The notes: generated by a model from the sequence alone, not told the origin. A stretch of 64,000 nucleotides of DNA from CAVQBP01 sp963710745 (GCA_963710745.1 CAVQBP010000024.1:186001-250000); one strand, 5' to 3'; counted from the first letter of the stretch, positions 17,121 to 28,000 are shown. Translations and numbers: made by a program.

Positions 17121-17465
17121 TTATTCTTTAGTTGCAACCACAACCGTTAAATGACAAGATCTTTTCCTAATTCTGTAAGCTCTGCCCATCGGAGCAGGTG
17201 AAATTCTTTTTAATGTCGGACCTTGATCCACAAAAGCTTCTTTTATGTACAAGTCAGCAGGATCAAGTCTTGTTGATTCATCCTGATTCAATAAATTAGC
17301 AACAGCGGATCTAACAACTTTTTCTGCATGTTTAGAAGCATGTTTAGAAGAAAAGTGAAGCACTTCTATTGCTCTTTCAACAGACATTCCTCTGATAACA
17401 TCAATCAGCAGCCGCATCTTCCTTGGGGAAGAACCTATATATTTATGTATTGCTCTTGCTTCCAT
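17121..17465 (-). CDS. rplV: 50S ribosomal protein L22
   Basis: Lines the exit tunnel with a long beta hairpin. The 114-residue sequence starts with the helical core (KYIGSSPRKMRLLIDVIRG) and has the hairpin tip region RISPAPMGRAYRIRKR near residues 88-103, the part where macrolide resistance mutations map in other species. Confidence 0.98.
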   Translation of the reverse strand: MEARAIHKYIGSSPRKMRLLIDVIRGMSVERAIEVLHFSSKHASKHAEKVVRSAVANLLNQDESTRLDPADLYIKEAFVDQGPTLKRISPAPMGRAYRIRKRSCHLTVVVATKE

Positions 17466-17483
17466 TTAACTAAGATTCCTTTT

Positions 17484-17771
17484 CTATTTAACCTTCGACG
17501 CTTTTTCAGCTTTAGTACCCGGATGACCTCTAAAAATTCTTGTTGGCGCAAACTCACCCAACTTATGACCAACCATATTTTCAGTTACATACACCGGTAT
17601 CATTTTATTACCATTATGAACCGCAATTGTATGACCAACAAAGTCCGGAGTAATTGTAGATGCCCTTGACCAGGTTTTAATAATCTTTTTTTGATTGGTT
17701 TTATTTAACTGTTCAATTTTTTCAGCTAAATTAACATCTACATAAGGACCTTTTTTTACCGATCTTGGCAT
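17484..17771 (-). CDS. rpsS: 30S ribosomal protein S19
   Basis: Head protein in contact with S13 and the A-site finger. The 95-residue sequence starts MPRSVKKGPYVD and has the family block VGHKLGEFAPTRIFRGH near residues 66-82. Located between rplB and rplV. Confidence 0.98.
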   Translation of the reverse strand: MPRSVKKGPYVDVNLAEKIEQLNKTNQKKIIKTWSRASTITPDFVGHTIAVHNGNKMIPVYVTENMVGHKLGEFAPTRIFRGHPGTKAEKASKVK

Positions 17772-17780
17772 AATAACTTT

Positions 17781-18608
17781 CTATTTATTTCGTCTTTTTA
17801 TAATAAATTTATTGGATTCTTTTTTATGTTTCCTGGTTTTTAAGCCTTTTGCTTTTTGTCCCCAGGGTGATACCGGATGCCCGCCTCCGGATGTTTTACC
17901 TTCACCGCCGCCCATAGGATGATCAACAGGATTCATTGCAACACCGCGAACGTGGGGTCTTTTTCCAAGCCATCTGGTTCTACCTGCTTTACCTATACTA
18001 ATATTTTCCTGATCTGAATTTCCAACCACACCATATGTAGCCATACAATCCAGCCTAACTAAACGAACTTCGCCGGATGGCATTTTGAGCTGGGCAAATT
18101 CACCTTCTTTAGCCATTAACTGGATTGATGATCCCGCACTTCTCCCCAACTGTCCGCCTTTACCAGGTTTTAATTCAACATTATGAACAAAACTACCTAG
18201 GGGCATTTCTTTTAACGGGAGAGCATTACCAACGACAATATCACTGCCGGAACCTGATTTTAGTGTATCTCCAATTTTTAATCCCTCGGGTGCAATTATA
18301 TAACGCTTTTCTCCATCTATATAATGCAAAAGCGCAATTCTTGAGGAACGATTAGGATCATATTCAATTGCAAAAACTTTAGCAGGCACACCATGTTTAT
18401 CCCTTTTAAAATCAATAATTCTGTATCTTCTTTTGTGTCCGCCGCCAATAAAACGAGTTGTAATTCTCCCATGATTATTTCTGCCACCGGATTTCTTTAA
18501 TGAAACTGTCAATGATTTTTCCGGGGTAGATTTTGTAATTTCCTCGAAAGTAGAATTTGATCTAAATCTTGTACCCGGAGTAACCGGTTTTAATTTTTTT
18601 ATACCCAT
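17781..18608 (-). CDS. rplB: 50S ribosomal protein L2
   Basis: Needed for subunit association and peptidyl transferase assembly. The 275-residue sequence has the RNA-binding core (GGGHKRRYRIIDFKR, EYDPNRSSRIALL) and the conserved C-terminal histidine loop VAMNPVDHPMGGGEGKTSGG. Located between rplW and rpsS. Confidence 0.98.
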   Translation of the reverse strand: MGIKKLKPVTPGTRFRSNSTFEEITKSTPEKSLTVSLKKSGGRNNHGRITTRFIGGGHKRRYRIIDFKRDKHGVPAKVFAIEYDPNRSSRIALLHYIDGEKRYIIAPEGLKIGDTLKSGSGSDIVVGNALPLKEMPLGSFVHNVELKPGKGGQLGRSAGSSIQLMAKEGEFAQLKMPSGEVRLVRLDCMATYGVVGNSDQENISIGKAGRTRWLGKRPHVRGVAMNPVDHPMGGGEGKTSGGGHPVSPWGQKAKGLKTRKHKKESNKFIIKRRNK

Positions 18609-18626
18609 TTAATTTCCTAATGTAAA

Positions 18627-18920
18627 CTATACTTGTTCGATTAATTCTATTGTTTCGCCTTCTTTAAGAGTAACAATTGCTTTTTTGTATTTTGGCGTTC
18701 TTCCAATAAACCTGCCGCTTTTTCTAAACTGAGTTTTAGTTTTGCCATGATGGTTAATCGTTTTCACATCCATAACATGTACATTAAATTTTTTCTCAAT
18801 AGCTTTGGCAATTTCAATTTTATTTGATTTTGGATTTACTAAAAATCCAAATTGACTGTGGTCAGCCGTAAGGTTAGTCATCTTCTCTGTAATTAGCGGT
18901 CTGATTAATGTTTCATGCAT
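18627..18920 (-). CDS. rplW: 50S ribosomal protein L23
   Basis: Tunnel-exit protein that docks SRP and trigger factor. I chose the ATG at 18920 (MHETLIRPLITEKM, 97 residues), since the open frame upstream only runs into rplD. The start is one base past the rplD stop, consistent with coupled translation. SNKIEIAKAIEKKFNV is the conserved central block. Confidence 0.97.
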   Translation of the reverse strand: MHETLIRPLITEKMTNLTADHSQFGFLVNPKSNKIEIAKAIEKKFNVHVMDVKTINHHGKTKTQFRKSGRFIGRTPKYKKAIVTLKEGETIELIEQV

Positions 18921-18921
18921 C

Positions 18922-19569
18922 TTAACTAACCACCTTTTCTTTTTTTGTAAAAGTATCCTGAACAATATCCAGCGCACTTTCTTGAATTAACAAAACCTGA
19001 TTATTTAATATATCATATGTTGAGGCTTTACTCGCTTCAAGGATTTTTACTTTTGGGATATTCCGTCCAGATTTAAAAACGGTATCTAATTTTCCATTAG
19101 TAAGCAAAAGAACCTTTTTACCAGTCACATCCAGTGCATTAAGGATACCAACAAATTCCTTTGTTTTCGGTACTTCAAAATTAAAATCTTCAACGATGTA
19201 CAATTGTTCATCTTTAACTTTATAACTCAAAGCAGATTTCCTTGCCAAAGATTTAACTTTTTTATTTAAATTCTGCGTATAATTTCTTGGCCTTGGACCG
19301 AAGATAGTTCCACCACCAATCCAAAGCGGAGATCTGCTTGTACCGGCACGTGCGCCACCACGACCTTTCTGCTTCCAGGGTTTTTTTCCACCGCCTCTAA
19401 CTTCGGAACGCTCTTTTGCTTTATGAGTACCCTGCCTTTGGTTTGCTAAATAAGCCTTTACAGCCAGATAAATGGCATGATCATTCGGCTCAATTCCAAA
19501 TATATTATCATCAAGTTCAACTTTTTTACTTGAAGCGGTGCCATCTGTTTTATATAAATCTAGTTTCAT
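18922..19569 (-). CDS. rplD: 50S ribosomal protein L4
   Basis: Tunnel-wall protein; in E. coli it also represses the S10 operon. The 215-residue sequence has the long basic loop (RGGGKKPWKQKGRGGARAG, residues ~60-78) that reaches the tunnel constriction and a Rossmann-like globular half. It starts 4 bases after rplC. Confidence 0.98.
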   Translation of the reverse strand: MKLDLYKTDGTASSKKVELDDNIFGIEPNDHAIYLAVKAYLANQRQGTHKAKERSEVRGGGKKPWKQKGRGGARAGTSRSPLWIGGGTIFGPRPRNYTQNLNKKVKSLARKSALSYKVKDEQLYIVEDFNFEVPKTKEFVGILNALDVTGKKVLLLTNGKLDTVFKSGRNIPKVKILEASKASTYDILNNQVLLIQESALDIVQDTFTKKEKVVS

Positions 19570-19573
19570 AAAC

Positions 19574-20197
19574 TTATTTCTTTAACAATTCCACAATTGA
19601 ATTAATTGAACCGGGGACTGCCCCTTTTACTAAAATTAAATTTTCATCTGCTAAAATTTTTTCTACTGTAAGATTAGAAACCGTGACTTTCTCATAACCT
19701 TTTCGACCAGCCATTCTTTGTCCTTTGAAAACTCTTGAAGGATAAGAACTTGCTCCAATAGAACCAGGAGCTCTTAACCTATCACTTTGGCCATGAGTAG
19801 TTCCACCAACGCCTCCGAAACCATGTCTTTTCATTACACCCTGAAACCCTTTACCCTTGCTTCTACCTCTTACTTTAATCTTTTCTCCTTCTTTGAAAAG
19901 ATCAACTTTCACTTCATCACCAATTTTAAATTCTTTATCTGCAGAGAATTTAAATTCTTTCAAATATGCAGAAGGGGTAAGATTATTTTTCTTAAATTGT
20001 CCTATAACCGGTTTGGATATATTTTTTTCTTTTTTCTCTTCAAATCCTAATTGAAGTGCACTGTAACCATCCTTATCAGATGTTCTTACCGAAACTACCT
20101 TACATGGACCGGCTTTAATAATTGTGACAGGAATTAACTCACCTGCAGAATTAAAAACATTAGACATTCCAATTTTTCTACCGATTATACCAGACAT
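19574..20197 (-). CDS. rplC: 50S ribosomal protein L3
   Basis: Early assembly protein near the peptidyl transferase centre. The 207-residue sequence starts SGIIGRKIGMSNVF and has the basic loop KGFQGVMKRHGFGGVGGTTH with SYPSRVFKGQRMAGRKG. Located 11 bases after rpsJ. Confidence 0.98.
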   Translation of the reverse strand: MSGIIGRKIGMSNVFNSAGELIPVTIIKAGPCKVVSVRTSDKDGYSALQLGFEEKKEKNISKPVIGQFKKNNLTPSAYLKEFKFSADKEFKIGDEVKVDLFKEGEKIKVRGRSKGKGFQGVMKRHGFGGVGGTTHGQSDRLRAPGSIGASSYPSRVFKGQRMAGRKGYEKVTVSNLTVEKILADENLILVKGAVPGSINSIVELLKK

Positions 20198-20208
20198 CTT
20201 AAAATCCT

Positions 20209-20517
20209 TTAAAGCTTAATCTCAATATCTACTCCCGCCGGAATATCCAATTTACTAAGTGAGTCGACGGTTTTGTTATTTGAATTATGTATATCAATTA
20301 TTCTTTTATGAGCTCTAGTTTCAAATTGCTCTCTAGATTTTTTATCTACGTGCGGAGATCTTAAAACAGTGTAAACTGTTCGCCGGGTTGGTAATGGTAC
20401 TGGGCCCGATACTACCGCTCCTGTACTTCTCACAGTTTTAATAATTTTTTCTGTTGATTTATCAATCAGAATATGATCATATGACTTCAACTTTATTCTT
20501 ATCTTTTGACCTGGCAC
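20209..20517 (-). CDS. rpsJ: 30S ribosomal protein S10 (NusE)
   Basis: Head protein that also links RNA polymerase and NusG/NusB during antitermination. The 102-residue sequence has KIRIKLKSYDHILID and the family block GPVPLPTRRTVYTVLRSPHV. The start is a GTG at 20517, with GGAG seven bases upstream; no ATG gives the family N terminus. First gene of the S10 operon, just after the terminator that follows tuf. Confidence 0.97.
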   Translation of the reverse strand: MPGQKIRIKLKSYDHILIDKSTEKIIKTVRSTGAVVSGPVPLPTRRTVYTVLRSPHVDKKSREQFETRAHKRIIDIHNSNNKTVDSLSKLDIPAGVDIEIKL

Positions 20518-20560
20518 CTAAGCACTCCTTTTTAATAGACTTTAGACTATAAAAATTAGA

Positions 20561-20586
20561 AAGAAAAAGGGAGTTTAGAAACTCCC
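20561..20586 (-). terminator. Intrinsic terminator after tuf
   Basis: On the minus strand GGGAGTTT-CT-AAACTCCC (20586-20569) is an 8-bp perfect stem followed by TTTTTC (20568-20563). It lies 22 bases after the tuf stop and separates the str operon from the S10 operon. Read-through may still supply part of the S10 transcript. Confidence 0.85.
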
Positions 20587-20608
20587 TCCTCGGTTAAGCT
20601 CTTATTAA

Positions 20609-21817
20609 TTATTCAATAATTTTTGTTACAACACCTGCGCCCACAGTTCTGCCACCTTCACGAATTGCAAAACGCAGACCTTCTTCCATAGCTATTTCAG
20701 AAATCAAATCTACTGAAAGCATTACTCTATCACCCGGCATAACCATTTCAGTACCCTCTGGTAAATGGGCAACACCAGTTACGTCTGTTGTTCTGAAATA
20801 AAACTGAGGCCTATACCCATTAAAGAATGGTGTATGACGTCCGCCTTCATCTTTTGAGAGTATATATACATTACCTTCAAATTTTTTATGGGGTGTAATA
20901 GAACCTGTTTTCGCAAGCACCATCCCGCGTTCGATTTCTTTTTTATCAACACCTCTTAAAAGAATACCAGCATTATCGCCTGCCATAGCAGAATCAAGTT
21001 CTTTTCTAAACATTTCTATACCGGTAACAACTGTTTTTTTGTGAACACCGAGACCAATTAATTCAACTTCTTCAGATAATTTAACCTGACCTCTTTCAAC
21101 TCTACCGGTTGCAACAGTTCCACGACCCGTAATAGAGAATACGTCTTCAACAGGCATTAAGAACGGTTTATTTGTATCTCTTTCCGGCAAAGGAATATAT
21201 TCATCAACGGCTTTCATTAGTTCCCAGATACAATTTAGTCTAGGATCATCTGCAGATACATTAGGATCAGACGCAGCTTCCAATGCCTGCAAAGCTGAAC
21301 CTTGTATAATCGGGATTTCATCACCAGGAAATTCATACTCATTTAAAAGATCCCTTAATTCAACCTCAACCAGTTCAAGCAATTCAGGATCATCAACCAT
21401 ATCAACTTTATTCATAAAAACGACTATTCTTGGTACACCAACCTGACGTGCTAGGAGAATGTGCTCTCTGGTTTGAGGCATAGGTCCATCTGTCGCGGCA
21501 ACAACTAAGATAGCACCATCCATTTGAGCCGCACCAGTAATCATATTCTTCACATAATCTGCGTGACCCGGGCAATCGACATGCGCATAGTGTCTTGCTT
21601 CAGTAGAATACTCTACGTGAGCAGTAGCGATAGTAATACCTCTTTCTCTTTCTTCAGGAGCATTATCAATACTGTCAAATGTTCTGACTTCAGATAAGCC
21701 TTTTTTAGCAAGAGCCATAGTGATGGCAGCGGTTAATGTAGTTTTACCATGGTCTACATGACCGATTGTGCCTACGTTAACGTGAGGCTTACTCCTATCA
21801 AATTTTTCTTTTGCCAT
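20609..21817 (-). CDS. tuf: Translation elongation factor EF-Tu
   Basis: Delivers aminoacyl-tRNA to the ribosome. The 402-residue protein has GHVDHGKT (G1, residues ~19-26), DCPGHADYVKNMITGA (G3, includes the catalytic His), NKVDMV (G4) and the beta-barrel domains (FYFRTTDVTG). A clear AAGGAG lies 7-8 bases before the ATG. It ends the str operon; no second tuf is seen next to the tRNA/secE cluster, where many bacteria keep tufB. Confidence 0.99.
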   Translation of the reverse strand: MAKEKFDRSKPHVNVGTIGHVDHGKTTLTAAITMALAKKGLSEVRTFDSIDNAPEERERGITIATAHVEYSTEARHYAHVDCPGHADYVKNMITGAAQMDGAILVVAATDGPMPQTREHILLARQVGVPRIVVFMNKVDMVDDPELLELVEVELRDLLNEYEFPGDEIPIIQGSALQALEAASDPNVSADDPRLNCIWELMKAVDEYIPLPERDTNKPFLMPVEDVFSITGRGTVATGRVERGQVKLSEEVELIGLGVHKKTVVTGIEMFRKELDSAMAGDNAGILLRGVDKKEIERGMVLAKTGSITPHKKFEGNVYILSKDEGGRHTPFFNGYRPQFYFRTTDVTGVAHLPEGTEMVMPGDRVMLSVDLISEIAMEEGLRFAIREGGRTVGAGVVTKIIE

Positions 21818-21850
21818 CTATATCTCCTTTTTAATAATTCTATTTAATTT

Positions 21851-23950
21851 TTATGCGTTTGTTAATGTTTTTTTACCTAATGTTTTTTCAGCAATTTCAT
21901 CTGCCAAGGATTTAGGAACTTCAGAATAATGAGCAAATTGCATTGTGTAAATTGCCCTACCTTGTGTCATAGACCTTAATATAGTTGCATAACCGAACAT
22001 TTCAGACAAAGGAACAACTGCTGTTATTACCTGAGCATCCTTCCTTGCAGAGAAACCTTCAATTTTTCCTCTTCGAGAATTCAAATCACCCATAACATCG
22101 CCCAAATATTCTTCGGGGGTTACAACCTCTACATCCATTATCGGTTCCAATAAAACCGGTTTAGCTTTTTTTGCGCCTTCTTTAAAGGCAAGTGAACCGG
22201 CAACTTTAAAGGAAATTTCATCTGAATCCACATCATGATAAGAACCATCATAAATCTTTGCTTTAACATCAACCACGGGGAAACCAGCAATAACTCCATT
22301 TCTCATGGCTTCTTGAATCCCGGAAGAAACTGCCGGGATATATTCTTTAGGAACTGAACCACCTACTACAGCGTTTGTAAATTCATAACCTTTTCCTGGT
22401 TCATTCGGACTAAGTTCGATCCATACGTGCCCGTATTTACCGCGACCACCTGATTGCTTTATAAACTTGCCTTCTGCATTAACCGTCTGGGTAATTGATT
22501 CTCTATAAGCAACCTGGGGTTTACCGACATTAGCTTCAACCTTGAATTCCCTTTTCATTCTATCCACTAAAATTTCAAGGTGCAATTCGCCCATACCACT
22601 GATTAAAGTTTGTCCTGTTTCTTCATCAACCTTAACCTGGAAGGTTGGATCTTCATCTGCAAGCTTAACCAAAGATTCGGAAAGCTTATCCTGATCGGCT
22701 TTGGTTTTAGGTTCAATTGCAATCTGAATAACTGGTTCAGGGAAAATAATTTTTTCAAGTAAAACGGGGTCTTCTTCGGAACACAAAGTATCACCCGTTT
22801 TAGTATGTTTTAATCCAACTGCGGCTGCTATATCACCAGCTCTAACATCTTCAATTTCTTCTCTATGATTAGCATGCATCTGCAAGAGACGGCTTATTCT
22901 TTCTTTCTTTTCACTTACTGCATTATATATATAAGAACCCGCCTTCAATGTTCCTGAATAAACTCTGAAGAATGTCAGCTTGCCAACATAAGGATCATTC
23001 ATGATTTTAAATGCCAATGCAGTAAATTTTTCCTTCTCATCAATTTTTCTTTTGATGTTGTCATTAATACCAATGTGATGGGCTTCAATTTCTTTGAAGT
23101 CAACAGGAGAAGGTAAGAAGTCAACAACGGAATCCAACAATTTTTGTATACCTTTATTTTTAAAAGCTGACCCGCATAATACAGGAATAATTTTCAATTC
23201 AATTGTAGCCCGTCGCAGGACATTTTTAATCTCATCTTCACTAATTTCTTTTCCATCAAGATATTTTTCAAGCAAAGTATCATCCACATCAGAAACCGCT
23301 TCAAGCATTTCGGTTCTATATTTATTTGCTACTTCAATCAGATCTTTCGGTATTTCAAGTTCGTCAAACGTGGCACCGAAAGTTTCTTCATGATACATCC
23401 GGGCTTTAAATGAAATAAGATCAATAACACCGGAGAACATATCGCCTTCACCGATAGGAAGGTTAATAGGAATTGCATTAGCGCTTAACCTATCTTTCAT
23501 CATCTGTAAAACATTATAAAAATCTGCTCCTGTTCTATCCATTTTATTAACAAATGCAATTCTAGGAACTTTATATTTATCAGCTTGTCTCCATACGGTT
23601 TCGGATTGAGGTTCAACTCCTCCAACAGCACAAAATAAAGCGACTGCAGCGTCCAGGACCCTTAAAGATCTTTCTACTTCAACCGTAAAATCAACATGTC
23701 CAGGAGTATCGATAATATTAATCTGATGATTATTCCAGAAACATGTTGTAGCTGCACTGGTAATAGTAATTCCTCTTTCTTTTTCCTGCTCCATCCAATC
23801 CATTGTAGCAGCACCATCATGAACTTCACCTAAACGATGTAATTTCCCTGTATAAAAGAGTATTCTCTCTGTAGTAGTGGTTTTGCCGGCATCAATATGA
23901 GCCATAATACCAATATTTCGTACTTTATCTATTGCTTGTCTAGCTGCCAT
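21851..23950 (-). CDS. fusA: Translation elongation factor EF-G
   Basis: GTPase that drives translocation. The 699-residue protein has AHIDAGKTTTTERIL (G1), the G2 region RGITITSAATTCFW, DTPGHVDF (G3), NKMDRTGA (G4) and, in domain IV, SGGRGKYGHVWIELSP. Located between rpsG and tuf in the str operon. It is a canonical full-length factor with no insertion. Confidence 0.99.
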   Translation of the reverse strand: MAARQAIDKVRNIGIMAHIDAGKTTTTERILFYTGKLHRLGEVHDGAATMDWMEQEKERGITITSAATTCFWNNHQINIIDTPGHVDFTVEVERSLRVLDAAVALFCAVGGVEPQSETVWRQADKYKVPRIAFVNKMDRTGADFYNVLQMMKDRLSANAIPINLPIGEGDMFSGVIDLISFKARMYHEETFGATFDELEIPKDLIEVANKYRTEMLEAVSDVDDTLLEKYLDGKEISEDEIKNVLRRATIELKIIPVLCGSAFKNKGIQKLLDSVVDFLPSPVDFKEIEAHHIGINDNIKRKIDEKEKFTALAFKIMNDPYVGKLTFFRVYSGTLKAGSYIYNAVSEKKERISRLLQMHANHREEIEDVRAGDIAAAVGLKHTKTGDTLCSEEDPVLLEKIIFPEPVIQIAIEPKTKADQDKLSESLVKLADEDPTFQVKVDEETGQTLISGMGELHLEILVDRMKREFKVEANVGKPQVAYRESITQTVNAEGKFIKQSGGRGKYGHVWIELSPNEPGKGYEFTNAVVGGSVPKEYIPAVSSGIQEAMRNGVIAGFPVVDVKAKIYDGSYHDVDSDEISFKVAGSLAFKEGAKKAKPVLLEPIMDVEVVTPEEYLGDVMGDLNSRRGKIEGFSARKDAQVITAVVPLSEMFGYATILRSMTQGRAIYTMQFAHYSEVPKSLADEIAEKTLGKKTLTNA

Positions 23951-23997
23951 AATAATTCAATTCACTTTCTATTTCTTCTAATCAGATAATTATTATA

Positions 23998-24465
23998 TTA
24001 CCACCTAAAATGAGCGAATGCTTTATTCGCCTCAGCCATTTTATGAGTATCTTCTTTTTTCTTAACGGCAGAGCCCTCTCCATTGGATGCAGAAATTAAT
24101 TCCGAAGCTAATTTTAATGACATGGATTTATCATTTCTATCCCTAGCATATCTTTTAATCCATCTCATAGCAAGAGCTGTTCTTCTTTCAGGCCTAACTT
24201 CAGTAGGAACCTGGTAAGTTGCACCGCCAACTCTTCTGCTTCTGACCTCAATTATTGGCTGAACATTGCTCATTGCTTTTTTAAAGATTTCCAGACCAGG
24301 TTTTTGTGTTCTGTTTTCAATAAGATCAAAGGCATCATATACAACGCTGCGAGCTTTTGATTTTTTACCATCATACATTATACAATTGATAAATTTTGAA
24401 ACCAGGACATCATTAAACTTTGGATCCGGTTTTAAATATTTTTTTTCTGCTCTTTTCTTTCTCAT
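23998..24465 (-). CDS. rpsG: 30S ribosomal protein S7
   Basis: Primary 16S-binding protein of the head. The 155-residue sequence has MRKKRAEKKYLKPDPKF, the VEVRSRRVGGATYQVP-like family block (IEVRSRRVGGATYQVPTEV) and the end AEANKAFAHFRW. Starts 3 bases after rpsL. Confidence 0.98.
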   Translation of the reverse strand: MRKKRAEKKYLKPDPKFNDVLVSKFINCIMYDGKKSKARSVVYDAFDLIENRTQKPGLEIFKKAMSNVQPIIEVRSRRVGGATYQVPTEVRPERRTALAMRWIKRYARDRNDKSMSLKLASELISASNGEGSAVKKKEDTHKMAEANKAFAHFRW

Positions 24466-24468
24466 AAA

Positions 24469-24846
24469 TTATTTAACCTTCGGTTTTTTAGCTCCGTACT
24501 TAGACCTGCCCTGTTTTCTATCTTCCACACCACTTGTATCCAACGTACCTCTGACTATATGATATCTAACACCAGGCAAATCTTTAATTCTTCCGCCTCT
24601 TATTAAAACAATAGAGTGCTCTTGTAAATTGTGCCCTTCACCAGGAATATATGCAGTAACTTCCATACTATTAGTTAACCTTACTCTGGCAACTTTTCTC
24701 AATGCAGAGTTTGGTTTTTTAGGTGTTGTTGTATATACTCTTGTGCAAACACCTCTCTTCTGAGGGCAGGCATCAAGAGCAGGAGCTTTTTTCTTAGCTA
24801 AAACCTGCGTTCTCCCTTTTCTAACCAACTGATTTATTGTAGGCAC
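24469..24846 (-). CDS. rpsL: 30S ribosomal protein S12
   Basis: Decoding-centre protein where streptomycin resistance maps. I place the start at the GTG at 24846 (Val-Pro-Thr-Ile-Asn in the frame, Met-Pro-Thr once initiated, 125 residues) because it matches the family N terminus and has GGAG seven bases upstream; the ORF remains open for six codons before it. TTPKKPNSALRKVARVRL and KDLPGVRYHIVRGTLD are the conserved blocks. First gene of the str operon. Confidence 0.97.
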   Translation of the reverse strand: MPTINQLVRKGRTQVLAKKKAPALDACPQKRGVCTRVYTTTPKKPNSALRKVARVRLTNSMEVTAYIPGEGHNLQEHSIVLIRGGRIKDLPGVRYHIVRGTLDTSGVEDRKQGRSKYGAKKPKVK

Positions 24847-24891
24847 AAATTCTCCTTGAATCAAATAAATTCCAAAAAATTTCAGACTTTA

Positions 24892-24920
24892 AATATAGGA
24901 TTAACTACAAAATTTGTCAA
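24892..24920 (-). promoter_or_regulatory. Sigma-70-like promoter of the str operon
   Basis: On the minus strand TTGACA (24920-24915), a 17-base spacer and TATATT (24897-24892) match the -35/-10 consensus with one difference. It lies 46 bases upstream of the rpsL GTG and downstream of the rpoC terminator, so the str operon can start here. Confidence 0.75.
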
Positions 24921-24985
24921 GAAATGATAATATTATTTTAATCCCACAAATTTTTACATATATAATAAATGTTTTTTTGGCATAA

Positions 24986-25017
24986 AAAATCCGGTTTTCA
25001 AATGAAAACCGGATTTT
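24986..25017 (-). terminator. Symmetrical intrinsic terminator after rpoC
   Basis: A perfect 14-bp stem (24986-24999 with 25004-25017, GC core CCGG) encloses the 4-base loop AAAT. The stem ends in A/T runs that supply a U tract in either direction. It lies 8 bases after the rpoC stop. Confidence 0.9.
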
Positions 25018-25025
25018 ATAATATT

Positions 25026-28000
25026 TTATTGTGCTTGTACTTCTTCTTTAGTAGCTTCTTCAACAGGGGTTACTTCAACTTTCAGAATAATATTTCTATA
25101 TTTCTTTAAGCCAGTACCAGCAGGGATCAAATGTCCCATAACTACATTTTCTTTCAAGCCAAGCAAGTGATCAATTTTAGCTTCGGTGGCTGCATTGGCC
25201 AGAACCTTTGTTGTTTCCTGGAAAGATGCAGCTGATATAAAGCTTTCGGTAGAAAGTGCAGCTTGCGTTATGCCGAGTAAAACATGTTCGAAGGTTGCCG
25301 GATAAGCATCGTGCGATATGATCTGCTTTTTATCCTTCCTGCTTAAATCACCATTAATTTCTCTCAATTTACTCTTTATAATAAGCTGACCATCTTTATA
25401 CCTTGAATCTCCTTTATCTTCAATATAGATCATAGAGGAAATCTTTTCATTTTCTTCAATAAATTCATTTCTTCCGACAATATCTTCTTCAAGGAATCTG
25501 GTATCACCAGGAGAAACAATTTTAATTTTCTGCAGCATCTGACGTACAATTACTTCAATATGCTTATCATTTATTTTTACACCCTGCAATCTATAAACAT
25601 CTTGAATTTCATTAACCAGATACTCCTGGACAGCACTTGTTCCCTTAATTTTCAGAATATCATGGGGATTTATGGGACCATCGGTTATTTTTTCACCTGC
25701 CGGAATTTCATCGTTCTCCTGAACTAAAATATGTTTGCCTAAAGGAACATTATATTTTTTCTCGTCAGAACCATCTGGGGCAGATACAAGAATTTCCCTT
25801 GAACCCTTCTTCCTGGCACCAAATTTAACTGTACCTTCAATTTCAGAAACAATCGCTGGTTCCTGAGGACTTCTTGCTTCAAATAATTCAGTAACCCTGG
25901 GCAAACCACCGGTAATATCACGGCTTTTTGTAGCTTGCTTTGAAATTTTAGCAAGGATAGTTCCTGGAGCAATAGATTCACCTTCCTCAACTGAGAGATA
26001 AGCCCTGGTAGGAATATTAAATGATTTTTTAGTCCCATCTTCAGCTTCAATTGAGATACTTGGTGTAAGAGTTTTATCTTTTGATTCAATAACTACTTTT
26101 TGAACGTGACCTGTTTGTTCATCTGTAACCTGCTGGAGGGTAACACCATCAACTAAATCAACAAATCTAACACGGCCAGCCAGGTCAGAAAGAATAACAG
26201 CATTATAAGGATCATGATTATAAAGAGGCTGACGTTTCTTTACTTTTTGACCATCCGAAACAACCAATTCAGCTCCATAAGGCACATCGTATTTCTTCAT
26301 CTGACGATTATTATCATCATAAATTCCAATAGAACCTCTTCTTCCGGTTACAACTTTAACCGTTCCTAAGAAGTCTGATTTTTCGACATATCTAATTCTC
26401 TCAAACTTAATAGTACCTTCGGTTGAAGCTTCAACCTGAGACTGACTTGCAATTCTTGAAGAAGTACCGCCAAGGTGGAAAGTTCTTAAGGTTAACTGTG
26501 TTCCAGGTTCGCCAATTGACTGTGCAGCAATAATACCAACTGATTCGCCAATTTCAACAAGTTTTCCATTAGTTAAATTTCTACCATAACATTTTGCACA
26601 AACTCCTCTTTTTGATTCGCAAGTCAACACTGTTCTAATATAAACAGAGTCGATATTAGAATCTTCAATTTTATCGGCAATATCTTCAGTTATCATTTCA
26701 CCTGCCGAAATAATCAGTTCATCTGTTCTTGGATCATAAACATCTTCCTGGGCAACACGACCGGTGATCCTTTCACCTAACGGTTCTCTCTCCTGTTCAA
26801 CATCTTTTAATGCTGTAACTTCAATACCCAGAATAGTTCCGCAATCAATCTCCGTTATAATAACATCCTGAGATACATCAACCAATCTTCTTGTTAAATA
26901 ACCTGCATCTGCCGTTTTTAGTGCGGTATCTGCGAGCCCCTTTCTAGCACCATGAGTAGATATAAAATACTCGAGCACTGAAAGGCCTTCTTTGAAATTT
27001 GCAACGATCGGATTTTCGATGATTTCGCCTGCCTGACCGGACAGAGTTTTCTGAGGTTTCATCATTAATCCTCTCATACCAGCAAGCTGTCTGACCTGTT
27101 CTTGAGAACCTCTGGCCCCTGAATCAACCATCATATGAAGAGAATTAAATCCTTGATTGTGACCTTTGATTTTATCCATTAAAGCACGGGCTACATCGTT
27201 TGTTGTGTGGGTCCAAACGTCGATAATTTTATTATATCTTTCAGCATCTGTAATAACGCCTTGCTCATGTTCATTCAGAATAGCTTCAACCTTTTTGTCC
27301 GCTTTGGTTATTAAGCTTTCTTTTTCTTCAGGTATAATCATATCACCATAGCTAACTGATAGACCACCTGCAGTTGAGTATCTAAATCCGATATCTTTTA
27401 AGTCATCCAGAAACTTAGCTGTAACCTTGTTGCCAAGCTTCAAGAACATTTGACCGATGAATCCACCAAAAGTCTTCTTAATGAGAAGCTGATTAAAGTA
27501 ACCCATTTCTTTCGGTACAATCTGATTGAATATAACACGACCAACCGTCGTTTCAATCATTTCTCCATCTATTTTAACTTTAATTCTTGCATGCAGGCCA
27601 ACTACTTTTGAATTATAAGCAATCAGTACTTCATCAGAAGAACCGAACTGCATGCCCTCGCCTTTTTCACCTTCTCTTAATTTAGTAAGATAGTAGCAGC
27701 CCAAAACAATATCTTGAGTAGGAACGACTATTGGGCTTCCATTTTGAGGTGACAGAATATTGTGACTGCTTAACATTAATAAAGCTGCTTCAAGCTGTGC
27801 TTCATAAGAAAGAGGTACGTGAACAGCCATCTGGTCGCCGTCGAAGTCAGCATTAAATGCAGTACAAACCATTGGATGGAGCTGAATAGCGCGTCCATCG
27901 ATTAATATAGGCTGGAAAGCCTGTATACCAAGCCTGTGTAAGGTTGGTGCCCGGTTTAACAGGATAGGATGTCCTTCAATGATTTTAGCAAGTATATCCC